A DNA stretch of 64,000 bases. Origin: Trichoplax sp. H2 (lineage: Eukaryota > Placozoa > Uniplacotomia > Trichoplacea). The stretch is taken from the NCBI GenBank assembly GCA_003344405.1, contig NOWV01000083.1, forward strand, positions 248,001 through 312,000, given 5' to 3'. The translations under genes were made by a program, and so were the position numbers. This document shows, piece by piece, positions 1 through 14,600 of this stretch. Positions within the stretch are counted from its first letter, which is position 1. Each line of letters begins with the position of its first letter. The notes beneath the pieces were generated by a model. The model ran no database searches and was not told where the DNA came from. It worked only from the letters and a program-made list of their open reading frames with translations.

Positions 1-2623
1 CTTATCTGAAAAGATCTACGTTAAATTAAATAACTATGTAATGTACCGTATATGCACTCCAGTAATTTCTATGATTATATATCTCTATATATTTATTGTA
101 CATAATTAAGATCTTAAATCAAGTATTAGGTAATTAAAATGGGAAACCCTCTACAATCATTATTTAACTGCGGTTATTTAGGAATCATACTATTCTATTT
201 AAAATATAATCTGTAACTTAAAATCTATCCTATTGCTTCCGTCTTAGCAACTGCTGCTTGCATCGCACCTACTTGTTACATTTGTTTCGTATTTTTATAG
301 ATCTGGTGCTTTTATTTTCATCAAATATAATGTCATATGTGTATTAATCGGTGATATTTCACTAACACCTTCAGCGCTTAAAAAAACTATTTCAATGTGA
401 TGTAATCTGTAGTACCAGTACTATACGCTACACACTGAACATAGAAATGTTCTGGCCATTCCAGTTCATATTAATAATTAATTTAGGAACATTTATTTAT
501 TTTGTATACTTTTGAAGTCATAGATAATGAATAAAATCTACAGCTACAGCCGAAATACTAGACCATTCTCATATTTACTCGCTTTAAATGAAATCATTAA
601 AGTACGATTGTGTTCGTATATAGTAAATATTGCCGGTAGGGGAAATTCTTATGCATGATACTTAAAGAATTGAAGATAGTAGGATTATAGAACTAATAAC
701 AATCCTATATTGCAAAATATCGTTAATTTTTAATTTCGCTGTTTTTATAACTACCTCAATTTCATTTACCATAATTTAAAATTTATCTATCATTGCCATT
801 GGGAAACCGCAGATGTTGCTCACTTGTTACTTATAATTAATTATTAATAATTAGCAAAGATGACTCTGTCTATATTCGGAGATAGGCACTGTTATTTCTG
901 AAATATACTTTATTCTTTTCAGTAATACCAATACATTGAATTACTGATGAATGTGGTTTTATTGTATGCTTAGAACATGCCTAAAGCTCATTAAAAATAT
1001 ATCTACGTTATCTCGTTATTTTTGCATATTCTGAATTACTACTGTAGGGGTTTATAATCATTACAAACGGTTGTGTAATATTTCGTGTCATCTTATAAAT
1101 TTATCTATACTTTATGATGAGATAAAAAATTTAATTATGAAAATGACAACAACAGAAATCATATTTACTAGTCTATTTGATTAAAACCAATAAAGAAAAG
1201 TTATAACAATTGCTAATACGCGTATGTATCTGTTAGCCTTCATACTTTACCAGTGAATAACAAATTAAAAGTAATCTATGGTAAAATTTATTTTTAATAC
1301 GTAAAGCTGCTATAACCTAGCCAGGTTCATGTTAACACGAACTATTTAATATATTATCCGCGAGTTTACTTGATCGATAGAATCATTGTATATAATTTTA
1401 ATTATCAATTTTAGGTCCTTTACTTTCCATAACTTATTTTTATATGCATATAACTTGAAAAATCCTTTTAATTTAGTTCTTTTTTCTGAACTGATATCAT
1501 AGCATGCCTGGATAAACAACATTTAATCGAAATAACTACTACAGTTCCTATTGCAGTCTTTCAGTTAACCTAATAAATGCAAGTATTGCTTAAATAAACA
1601 AGTGATCTGATAATGTGAAGATCAACACTCGCACAGTATGTACATCTTTTATCCTAGTGGATCAAGGAGCTCATGAGAAATAACTATTCCAAATATTATA
1701 ATTGAGAAAAGCGGATTATATGCACGTATACGTTATCAAATCTTACCAACACACAAATAGTGAATCATTTGAAGTAAATTTTGTACTTTACTTCATAATG
1801 CTGCCGTACTTAAAATGAGTAACTGTTAACCGAATGTCCTTGTAAAACCGATTTTACGTTGTTTTAAAGTACTTTAGACTTTCAAACTGAGTCTTACAGA
1901 CGATAGTCTGGCATCAAATCATCTCTAAGCTTGATTATAGTCTCTTACTCAGTTGATTTTGGATAATTGCCCTAGTACAGTCACTGCGATAATAAGTTAA
2001 CAAATATGCCTCGCTGTAAGGTTCAATGGACTACAGTGGAGGATTTCTCCTAGTAGCAGTCCATGACGAGGCGTACGGCATGATATACTGTACACGTACA
2101 GTTAAGAAGGATTCCGTACACATAGTGTATAGCATTCGTAGTGTATAATTAGTATAGTACAAGGAGTGGTACTCAAGCGGGAGATTCTCGAAGCACGACA
2201 TTGCATGCAAGTTGTAGGTATCCAAGAAACCAAACAGATGACGTTATCGCGCGCAGTCGCAATGATGAATTAGTTACCATGGCAACGACTCTCCGTCGCT
2301 TAATTAACGAAGCAACCAACAGGAACTATAGTAAATAGTACCTTCGAACTGGTTCTCCTACGTAATGAGTAATAATATATAGAGATTTAAAGTTTCTGCA
2401 AGTAATAATTTCCACTGCTAATAACGTTAGATTAAACTCGATGACATGAAATAGCAGCAGTAATCCAGAGTTGCTGGTACTATCAACTAATTTTATACAA
2501 GTATTGTTCTGTTTCATCAAATAGTTTTACATCAGTACAGTACAGTACTGTACCTTAAAGAATTTTTCTTTATAAACCATTACCCTAAAATTTAAAGTAA
2601 ATCAGTCCAGAAATCTTTTCATA
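1..2623. other. Intergenic region upstream of DNAH10
   Basis: AT-rich sequence with many stops in all frames. I see no exon with recognisable protein similarity and no RNA gene. The only open frames over 60 codons (minus strand near 2.0-2.5 kb) have no family resemblance and look fortuitous. A GTAC-type palindromic patch lies at about 2085-2103 and a stronger one at 2533-2553. The 3' end of an upstream gene could be hidden here without my recognising it. Confidence 0.5.
2533..2553. promoter_or_regulatory. GTAC palindrome cluster, DNAH10 promoter
   Basis: An uninterrupted run of overlapping CAGTAC/GTACTG words, partly self-complementary, 71-91 bp upstream of the DNAH10 ATG at 2624. Similar clusters sit upstream of most other genes in the window, so I interpret it as a promoter-proximal element. 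The role is inferred from position only. Confidence 0.45.
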
Positions 2624-5600
2624 ATGGATGACGTTAGAATAGAATGGATGAAGAATAAGGTATACCTTGGTCTGGGGATTGACGATCCATTGGTATTTGA
2701 AGACTTATTAACTCGAGATGATAGTCAAAAGGAAGATGAGATCAAAAGTTTTCTTAATGTTACCCCTAACGAAAATACATCTGCTTTGATATTTTATACG
2801 ATAACTCGTGTAGAGGAAATTGAAGTCGAAGTTGAAATTGGTAACCAAGCGTAGCAAATAAATCGAAAAGTTGTTTATTTTATTAGTTTTAGGGCTTGCT
2901 CTTTTTCGATAAACGTATAATAAATAAGTAAATGGCTCTGCATCATAATAATTACAACCTTTGCGCAGTAGTCCAACATAATCAGAATTGCTGAGTAGAA
3001 AGTATGCAACATTTTGCAGAATTTAAAAAAAGTAAGAGCGCTAACAAATGGTTCTATTTATTCTAGAACCAGAGATTGTTGAAGCGCCAAACGACGACGA
3101 AAAGCTATTGGCTGAAGCCACAGTCGATGAACCTACCTTAGAACAGCCTGTGGAACCGGAAGCTTCACCGAAACGAGAACCTGGCTCACCCAAAAAAGGT
3201 AAAGTTAAATAGATACTGAACTACTGATATATCATTATCTCATAAGTACATATAATTGACATTAAGTAATGCAGTATCAACAATTTTATGACTGTAATCA
3301 TAATTGTACGAACATTCGCAACATTTAAATTATGGAATTCAGAACACAAAAAGGGGGATAAGAAAAAGACTAAAAAAAGCAAAAAAGACAAGGATAAAAA
3401 GGATAAACAAAAAGATAAAGAGAAAGAAGCTGCAGCAAATGCTGCTGAAGAAGAGGCAAGAAAAGCAGCTGAAGAGGAACGAAAGCGATTAGAGGAATTA
3501 GCAGCACAAGAAGCGAGCTTGCAAGAAGAAGCTGAAAAACAGATTGTGGAAACGGTATGTATCAATGAAATAATCTTTACCATATACATATATAAAATGT
3601 ATCGCTAATGCCTTTACTTACACACTGAATTCATTAAGTAAATTCCGAATCTAAGAAATAGAATTGTTTAGCATCCAATTCTGCTGTACCTATTATAATT
3701 TTTATCAATGTTGCTTTTTATAAAGAAAATAATTATTCAAAAAGTTCAGAGGAAAGTGTTATACACATGTCGAAAACAGCTACCTCCAGAACTAATAAAT
3801 GTCGATTGCTTCTACTTTTTACGCTATGGTCATGATTCTGTGGTTGTTCCGAGCGATTTAAATGAAGCTAATGCATTGTTACCAGCTTATTTCGAATATG
3901 GCCGCATGACAAGCAATGTCTTATTGATGTTAGAACAAGTTTTACGGCATATATATATGCCATTGCTATCTTGTAATGGACAACAAAACAAAGTCTACAT
4001 GACTCAGAACGCCAATGGTAATGATGACGTGTCGCTAGCTCAAAATCAATCACAAAACGATCAAGCAGAGAATTTTCAGCTTAAGCAAATCCATCAACGA
4101 GCGGTTCTGCGAGATGAATTTCTAATCAATATGGAGAAGTTTACTTCACACGTCAATCACACTATTCAGCAATTGGAAAGCGAAATTCGCTTAGATATTC
4201 CAGATATTCCGCTCAGTAACGATGTCCAAACTACTATTAAAGATAAAGATATGCTAAATAAATTAGAAGGGACACTCGATTCATGGGAGAAAGCAATCTC
4301 AACTATAATCGAAAACGAGCTCAAAAAGGTACCAAGAGGCTCTGGTCCGTTGGCTGAAATCGACTTTTGGCGTCAGCGCAATTCGACATTAAGCGCTTTA
4401 TCTGAGCAGCTACAATTGCCTTATGTTAAAAAAGTTATTGAAATTTTAACTGAAGCTAACAGTCATGCTTTATCAAGCTTTGAATATAATCGCTCAGAGA
4501 TGATTAAATATTACACTGAAGCAAAAGATAATGTACGATTTTTGTCTACATTAGAAAGACATTTCAAGAATCTTACGCATGGATCAGGTTTTAGTGTGGT
4601 GATCGATACAATACCATCAATGATGAATGCATTACGCATGGTGTGGATTATATCTCGCCATTACAATCGAGATGAACGAATGATACCATTGATGGAGAGA
4701 ATTGCGTGGGAACTTGCAGAGAGAGCATCTCGCGTTATTAATGTAAAAACGATATTAAGGTAAAGAACGTAAAATTTTTTAACAGGCTGAAGTGCTGTAC
4801 TGTATTGAATATATATTATTTACACATTAGCTTACGGTAGTACCGTAACCATTAACTATATCACGATTTAAGCGTGCATAGCACTTTAGAAGAAGTGAAA
4901 AGATGTACTATGAAATACTTAGGCTTCAATACACCCTAAATGTAGAATGATGAGCATGTTTTATTTTTATTAGCACTACAGGGTTCACAGACGATTAGCA
5001 ATCTCTAAGTTTCTAACTTTATGTTTATCAATTATTTGACAAAATATAACAGAGAAAGTCCAGGACAAGTTAAAATCAAAACTGTTGAGGCAAAAAAGAT
5101 GTTAGAAATGTGGAAGGACACTTATTTTGAAGTTCGAGCCAAGATTGAAGCTTCTGGACGTGATTCTCGATGGGAGTTTGATAGAAAACGACTTTTTGAG
5201 AAGACAGATTATATGGCGAGTATATGTCGAAGCCTATACGATGTGGCACAGGTACGGATGCAATAGAAACCCTTTAATGTAATTCTATGCTATAGAGCAG
5301 AGTAATCTGATAAGTAGCGATCCATTTTGTTGGATTATTTCTAAATTAGATAATTACATTTCAATATATTGAAATAATCAAGAGTAAATTATCTTAGGTT
5401 CTTGAAGAATTTAAGAATATCTTTGGGCCAGAACTGAAAGCAGTTACTGGTGATCCTAAGCGAATCGATGACGTCCTTAAGCGCGTTAACGGCTTAATAA
5501 CACCTATCGAACAAGTTCAGTTTGATCCATTCAGCTTGCGCCATCAAATCAGTTGGAGAGAAGTTATGGATAGTTTCCACCGTGAAGTTCTGTTAATTGA

Positions 5601-8600
5601 AGACGAAGCTAAAAATTTTATTGATGATTCTTTTAAAACTCTTCGATCTGCCGAAGGTGCCTTCGATATGCTGCTTAACTTTAGACATATTCGTTCGCGC
5701 GATGCAATCAATTCACAAATGATGAGAAAATTCAATGACATATTAGTCCAATTCGAGAAAGAGGTAAACATTTATGTTAACTGAAAGATGTTTGTACGAA
5801 TGCTATGAAGTATATTAATAAATCATGCCCCAAAAATTTCTGTACCAATTATGTTTTGGGGCCTGCAATAGACATGATACAAAAAGATTCTAATTAATTA
5901 GTCCTTATTATATTATGTGTCAGATATACCGTGCTTTAGATATTTCACCCTAAATTATGAATCGGATTTTATACGAAATCACAACGAAATTCCTATTTCG
6001 TATAATAGTTATTCTATATACATTTGTAGCCGATGTGTAATAGTAATAGTGGTGTAATTAGGTGCCATAAAAAGTATCGTACCTTGAGGCTCTTTATTAA
6101 CATCATTTAGTACTATTAAAGTGAAGTACTTTAGAGATTGTTATTTACTAAGGACATTGCATCATATAATTGATATTTTCCTTATGATTGGATATCTCCT
6201 AGGTCGAAACATCGAATTCATTATTTAAAACGTTCGCTGAAAAACCGCCACTGCATAAGAATCAGCCCCCGGTAGCTGGAGCAATCGCTTGGGAGCGATC
6301 ACTATTTCATCGTATGAAACAAACTGTTCTCAAATTGCAGACTATGGAAGCTTTGTGGAACAGTGATCAAGGAAAAGCGGTAACAAACAAATACCTATTA
6401 TAATATAAATTATTTAACTCTCAACCCAAGAGTAAAATTGTTTGAAAATGATTAAATTTAATACTATGATAGGCATCAAAAAAATATTTAACAGTTGCAA
6501 GGAGTATGAAAGAGTATGAAGATAAAAAATTTGCGGCCTGGAAGGAAATGGTAGAATCGGCTTTACCTGCTTACTTAAAAAGAAATCTATTGACAAGAAT
6601 CTCTAGTGGATCATTTGTCGATGATTACGACGAAATAAATGGTTATTTACCTCAAGTTAATGTTCCAGGCTTCAGTAAGGAAACAGATTTATTAATCGTT
6701 AATAAATGAAATCTTTTTAAAGACATTATTGTCGAAGCATATTTAAAATCATGTAATAAATATTTTAAAAGGATGTTGAAAAGTATAAATGCAAAATATG
6801 GTCACTAATAGAATTCCTTCGTTTATGAAAATTTTAATTACAGCACATTTTCTGTTCCATACTGTAGTAGTCTTTCACGTTAGTTATTTAATAATTTTTA
6901 GAAGTGTATTAGCCTATAAATTATAAGTACTGGAATCTAAACTTTAGACATACACTTATTTATATCATAATTAGGAGATTTACACATACAATATAATGTC
7001 GATTTCGCCCAAGAGATGTCAGAGATAATTTCAGAAACAAGATACATGGAACAATTAAATTTTTCATTACCTGAAATTGCACGGAATGTCTCATTACAAG
7101 AGGAAAAGTATATTCGCTACGTTAATGGTTTAAAGCAAATGTTGAAGCGTTATAACAGCATCGTAGCTAATCTAAATCATGCTGAGGTAATTTAAAAATT
7201 AATACATATTGGTCATTAAGGTTATTAATTTCTTATTTAATCATATAAATTTTGATATTACCCTGCAACATTTGAATACACATTAAAATTAAAATTTAGT
7301 TTCAATGGTTTCAGAGAATTACGAATAGAAAATAATGTTAAATTTTTAACCATTTTAGTGTATATCATATACGCTTAGCAGCTATCTACCTTATACTTTT
7401 GATAGAAAGAAATTAAGTAGATGTGAAAATATAATGATGTAGAGAGTTATGCGTAAGCAATATCATTATTCTGTAATTTTTAAATTCAAGAATTTCTTTA
7501 CTATCAATATTCTTTCTCTTTCGTCAAAATTCTGATATAATGCACCAAACATAGGTATACATTGTCCGCATTGGCTGATTTCTAGGGCTTAAACTGTTGT
7601 CTAAACGTAATATTATACATATTTTGTACGATGATTATAGCTATAACACTAAATTGATAGATATGTACGGTCTAAGAGTGGGTGCAGTGTTGTAATTAAT
7701 AATCATAAAATGACTGGAAAAAGTAAATTCGGATGAACCTATCATATATTGAAACAACTGCGTTTCTAAAGGTTCATAATCCTCTTGTGCTTTTTTACGT
7801 AGTAAAAATTTATCGCAGAAAGACAATTCATATGCTGCACGCATAGGTTGATAACTAAATATTATCATTATTATAGCTTCAATTATTAGAAGGTCACATT
7901 AAAGAGCTGCAACGTGTCCTGAAACCGGGTGAAAAGCGCTTGAACTGGAATTCTCTTGGTATCAATGATTTCATCACAAAGTGTGTTCAGGTTAGAGTAC
8001 TATTTGTTAATAAATATCTTATTAAGAAAGAAGGCGTAATCAGTAGGTGATATAATAATTAGATGATAAAATTATGTTTATCCAAAATTACTAGACCTCA
8101 AAATTTCGAATATGATTTCCCTTTCTAGGCTATCAGTAAGTTCGAGTCATTGGTCCATCAAATTCAGAAAAATGCTCAAGACATTAGTAGTAGATTACAT
8201 ATGATCGAAAATGTTAAACTATTTAAATCTTACCCCGTACAACCAGATAATTCACTTCCTGAAGCCAAGGTAATAATATTTTATTATTTCTGTTCATTTT
8301 ATAATTGTTTAGGCGTTTAAATTGATTCTTGAATTGCTAAATATGGTGCCCTTATTCTGACTTTTTAGGAATATTTTGATTTCTTGGAGAAATCTAGAAC
8401 ACGAGAGATTGAACACTTAGTAGCAAAATATCAAGATATTGGTCCATTACTGATCAAGATCGAAGGGAATGTAGTAAATACTAACACTGGTAAATCACCA
8501 AGACTACAATCTTATTACTTTTATTGGGAAAATAAAGTTTATGATGCATTAACAAAGGTAAATTCCTATAGAACTAGAATTCGAGTGATTTTTTTCCCTA

Positions 8601-11600
8601 AGTGTAACAAATACGTGCATAATGTTAACGTAGATTTGTATCATTCACACAAATAAATGCATCTTTAACAGTGCAAACGTTACGATAAGCGATCCGCATC
8701 ATGATCGTGTAGTGTACAGCGTCGCATATATTCCATAATATATAATTAAAAGTGTAAAATTATTTTAAATGATTATGAAGTCGATTTTGCCAATAAGAAA
8801 TGTAATCCCTGCTATTAATCCATTCATTAGATGGTTATCAATAATCTAAGGGCTTTTAATGCATGCTTATCCGGTAAAACTCCATTGTTTCAAATTGACG
8901 CTATATTGTCCGCTCCTGAAATCGTTCTATCCCCTCCCGCTAACGACATTCATAAATTAATGGTTCAAGCCGTGCGTGATGTCGTCGAAAGGTATCCTGT
9001 ACACTAGGATCGGTTTAAACTGGTCATAAACAAATAAACTATAAAATAAGCTAACTATCAAAAAAATTTTTGTAAAGTATACTTATGCATTTGTGAACGT
9101 AAACCTATGCCTTTTATCAAACTACTGTAATTTAAAGCAAATTTATTTACTTTAGCACAAAACAGTTCGTACGATGGATGGATGGCACTGCTCTTGAAAC
9201 ACCACCTCGACGTGTTGAAGGAGAGGACGAACCAATCATCTTCAGTTTTTTCTCGGATATAACTCAAAATCCTTTGGTGTCAGACCTGTATCTAAATATT
9301 TCACAAAATATCCAAAAAACGTTACTTAATGCTATGAAATTACTTAATCGATGGAAACGCTACCGGCCGTTGTGGCAAGCTGATAAGGTATTTTCCTTAA
9401 TTTAGATTATTAAAATTATTAGCATATTATTGAAATATGAAGATGTACCGTAGTCTATGTATTCGATGTACGTGATTTGGTAAGCTTTTTTACGTTATGG
9501 TAATCAATACAGAGAAACATCTTAGAAAAATTTGCATCAAGGAAGCCATCTTGCGTGTCATATGACGAAAAGTTACAATTTTACAGTAACTTGGCTTTGG
9601 AAATTAGCAATCAAGCATTAATTAAAGATAATGAATTTGTGCGAACCCAGTTACACCAGTTAGCAGGAACTGTTAAAGCGCACGCATTATCCTGGGTTGA
9701 AGCCGTTGGTAAATTATTAAACGAATCTGCCCGCGAAAGTATTACCATATTAAAGCATAAATTAGAGGTTCGAATGACTGTTCGTTTATTTCAATTTAAT
9801 AAAGAATTACATAAATCGATATAAATTATATAATATAATCAAATGAATCTACATGATAACTAATGTCTCTAATCTATTTTATTTAGCGCTTACATCGGGA
9901 ATTACAGCAACCTCCTGATACCCTCGACGCATTGAAATTTGTTCTTGGCACAATAACCGATATTCGTGATATGTCGTTAGATGTTGAAATGCAATATGTC
10001 GATATACAAGAACGTTATAGAACTCTATCCATGTATAGCCTACCGGTAAGGAAGAATTCAACTGCGATAAAAGTCTCTTAAATGAAATTGTTTCTGTTTA
10101 GTAATGGCCAATGAATCTCTAAATTTAATTGCATTTAAATTGTCATTCTTTTAATTTCGTAATCGGTTGAGACATATATTACTACTTTTAATTTGTGTTT
10201 TTGCGTCCCCATGATATTATAATTAGGTACCTGATGAAGAATTAGAGACAGTTAAAAGTGTTGGCAAAATGTGGGATGACCTTGTTTATGAGTCTGCTCG
10301 AATCGATCATAGCCTCGTAGCAGTTAAAAAGAAATTCACAGAGGTATTTCTGACAATAGCTCTTCGTTAGCATTTATCAGTCTTGTAACAATCATGTTAC
10401 GACAACAATTTGAATTTTCATTTTTAAAGTACTTTATCTCTATAGCTATCCATTAACAGATATTGACTATAATACTTGGTAGACTCAAATTCTTATAACC
10501 CACAATCAATAGATTACAAAGGATGATGTGAAAGATTTTAGTGGCAAAATTCTCGATATTCAGCAAAGATTTAAATTAGAAGGTCCAAGCAGCGTAGGAA
10601 CTGACCTCGACAAAGGTTACAATTACAAAATTTTGATATTTTTATTGTACCCCTTTTATATTAATAAACTAATTAGAAGTTACTATATTCTGATTATGCC
10701 ATCGATTAAATCTTGATATTTATTCTTACACAAATACTTCTACTTTACTACACTTAGGCTTAGAAGTACTGCAAAATTTTAAACGCGAATTGGATGTCAT
10801 CGAAAAATATAGACAAGAACTATCTAATGCAGAAAGGCTTTTCAACCTACAAATAACTACTTATCCGGAATTAATGGCCCTAGAAAAGGAACTAAAAGGC
10901 TTAGAACAAATCTATACGCTATATGAAAATCAAAAGGTATGCTAAAAAAGTAGAAAGCTTCCAGATTTTTTATCGAGTATCTAAGCTCAAAATATTCAGT
11001 CACTTACACATGCAATGTGTGCACTTTAGCTCTAAGGTTAAATCAAAAGTGAATATTACCAGATTTTTATAATACCTTATCAATAATTGTCACGTCTTGT
11101 CCTTGTAATTCTTCTTAGTTGCAATATCTTCATAATATATACTTATCCGTTATTAGATAATATACTCGAAAGAAATTATTACGTGAACGTCTGTGATATA
11201 ATTCGGTTTTAAATCTTTTAAACATCAAAGCACTTCATTAATTTTTTGTACTTGTTATTTGGTACGTTAAGGTGGCAATGGAGGAATGGTCAGAAATGTT
11301 ATGGAGCGAACTTAATGTAAATGTTTTATCCGATGGGATCGAAAATTTTATCCGTCAACAGCGCAGATTACCGAAAGATGTTAAAACCTTACCTGTATAT
11401 CGAATACTGGAAGAAAAGATGAAGGAATTTAAAGATTCCATTCCTCTCTTTCAAGATTTAAAAAATGAAGCACTGCGGTCTAGGTATTTTGTCTTGATAA
11501 TTTAAAAACAATAAAATTTCTAAATAGAATTTCAGTTATTACGATAATTAGCTAGAACTAGAAACAAATATGATATTAACTAAAATGAGGATATTTTCAA

Positions 11601-14600
11601 GAAGTTAAAATTTTACAATTGGCTCAAATACCTATAATTGATTTATTAATAGACACTGGAAAAAACTAATGGAACTAACTGGAAAGAACTTTGATATGAA
11701 TCCTGAAACATTTACGTTAAAAAATCTCTTCGCGATGGAATTGCATAATTATTCTGACGTTATTGCTGATATAACCTCGAGTGCAATGAAGGAGCTTAGT
11801 ATAGAGAAAAGTGTTAATGATGTCATCGATACGTGGAGTAATACTAAATTTAGTGTACAGAAATTCATGAAAGGATCACAGGATAGGGGTTATATAATAG
11901 GTACGATGAAATATACCAATATTATATGCAACGTAGACGTTTGTTTGAATATAATTGAGCGTTATCCTCATAATAGGACATACAATAGTAATGCCATTGA
12001 GAAAATATCGAATCACCTTACAGATTTAGTCTAAAAACTACATAACCAATCATACTACGCGATAAATTTTAGTTTCTTATTTGCGATAGTTTCCATTGTT
12101 ACGTTATTAAAGCATAGAATTAAAAATTTTTACCTATTGAGAGAGTAGAAGTAATATACCCATAATAATATTTTTATATCGTAGCACATAAATATAGCTT
12201 CAATTAAGTAGATAGAAAGCAATGAAAGCATCATATTAGTCAGTTCATTTTACTGTAAAGCTGTGAATTAATATAAATGGCTTTTGTGATTGCATGTTAT
12301 AACACTTTTTATTACTAAAATTTAGTCTAGCAACGACTTAGAAAAATTATTGATGACTCTAAATATGTAGAGAAATGTGATCCTATCCGCGCACATTCGT
12401 TTTAAATTCTGTCTATCAATTTCATTCTGTTATCCAGTATCTTGCTATAAATATATACGCTGTGCATTTACAGGCTCGGTCGATGAAATCTTGCAAATGC
12501 TGGACGATAATGCTATGACTTTGCAAAGCATGTCCGCTTCTAGATTTATTGGCCCTTTTAGAGATTCGGTACAAGAATGGGAGAAAAAGCTATCCCATAT
12601 CTCTGAAGTTGTTGATGTAAGTAGTGCAGTAAAATAAAGTAAATATAGGTAATAAATTCAAACTTGTTAAAGATCAAAGCTCTATCATGTTTAGTTCATT
12701 AATTAATGTTATCGATTACAATTATCTAAGTTGCCAATACTTTATCAACTAAAAAAAATTTAAATAAATAGGCAACTGCTATCGTAGCCGTTAATTGCAA
12801 TTAATTTGTTATGTTTTGTGCAAAATTAGGTATGGATGTTAGTTCAACGAAAATGGATGTATTTAGAGAGTATTTTTATCGGCGGTGATATCCGTATGCA
12901 ATTACCTGAAGAAGCTAAGCGCTTTGATTTAATTGATAAATCTTTTAAAAAGGTAATATTTATACATTTTCATTACCTATGGTTATTTTAAGCTTTACGA
13001 TAAGAGGATCAAATCTCGAATATCTACGTGTACTAACACTAGTTCTTTTTATCGCTAAATGCAGAAGAAGTATCATCTTTATATCTATTTGATATTTATA
13101 TCCTATATAGATTATGTCTGAGACGGCAAAACGCAGTAATGTCTTGGAAGCTTGTCATATTGAAAATAGATTACAAGAATTAGAGAAATATAGTAACGAA
13201 TTAGAAAAGTGTCAAAAGAGTCTCAATGATTATTTAGACTCGAAGAGGAACGCTTTCCCACGATTTTTCTTTTTATCTGATGACGAACTACTATCTATTC
13301 TTGGTAGTCATGAACCTTCATGCGTACAAGAGCATATGATTAAGGTATAGTACGTTATAAAGGGACTAAATTAATTTGATAAATTTATGAAGAAATGAAT
13401 TTAAATTGATTGTAATCAGATCACCTACAATCTCATAGCGTTTGTTTTATTTTATTTGCTGTACAGATGTTTGATAATATTGCAAGCTTGGTCTTTCAAG
13501 CTGGACAAGGCAAAGAACAATTTGTTACCGCCATGGTATCGAGTGAAAGCGAAAAGATGGATTTTAAAGAATACGTTGTGACGGAAGGTAGAGTTGAGGA
13601 TTGGATGACAAAAGTGCAGGGTGAAATGAAAAGAACCAATAAATTTATTACTAAAAAAGCTATATTTACATACTGTGAATCATCCACCAGGTTAGAACTA
13701 TTTATATATATACTGCGATAATTTTGTTTTATTTACTACAATTTATTCGCTAACTACTATGCTTTAATTTGAAATCCTATTGACTATGACAATTATTGTA
13801 CTTAAAAGAATTGACTGGATGCATAATTACCAAGGAATGGTCGTTTTAGCTGGAAATCAAATCTGGTGGACATGGGAAGTAGAGGATGTTTTCCGGAAAA
13901 TCAAGAAAGGAGATAAAATGGCGATGAAAAATTATAGTGCTAAACAACACTTACAGATAAATGATCTTGTTGTTAAGGTAGCTAAAAATTAAAATACGCT
14001 TACTTCTCCGTTAGCTACATTTCATCTCAAAATACCAGATACAAGTGATTTAAAAATTACTACAATTATATCACCATTCATCGATATCTGAATATGCCAA
14101 GTAATATCCGATACTCAGTTATGCATTACTACCCATCATTTCCCGTATATATATATATAAATTTAACACGTTTAATAAGAGTAGTCAGAAGTATTGAGGT
14201 GCAAGGAAATGTTTACCAAAAGTTAAGATTCTTTCGTAGATACATCCGAATGCCTAAGGCTATTATGTGATTGCCTTTCAATTTAGGTTCGGGGACAGCT
14301 TACAAAAAATGAAAGGAAGAAATTGAACACTGTTTTAATCATTGACGTTCACGCCAGAGATATTGTAGATGCTTTTGTAAGAGATAGTATTATGGAAGCG
14401 AGAGAGTTTGAATGGGAAAGCCAACTAAGATTCTATTGGGAGAAAGAATCTGATGATATGTGCATTAGGCAATGTACCGGTGAATTTTCGTACGGTTATG
14501 AATATATGGGACTAAATGGCCGATTAGTTATTACTCCATTGACCGATAGAATATACTTAACACTAACACAAGCTCTTGCCATGTATCTTGGAGGTGCTCC

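Noticed and set aside
8992-9155. Possible U12-type intron in DNAH10 (donor begins GTATCCTG)
   Set aside because: The donor matches the minor-spliceosome consensus only partly, and no TTCCTTAAC-like branch site is visible near the acceptor.
14146-14160. Short (TA)n tract in a DNAH10 intron
   Set aside because: Ordinary microsatellite in an AT-rich intron; no further structure.
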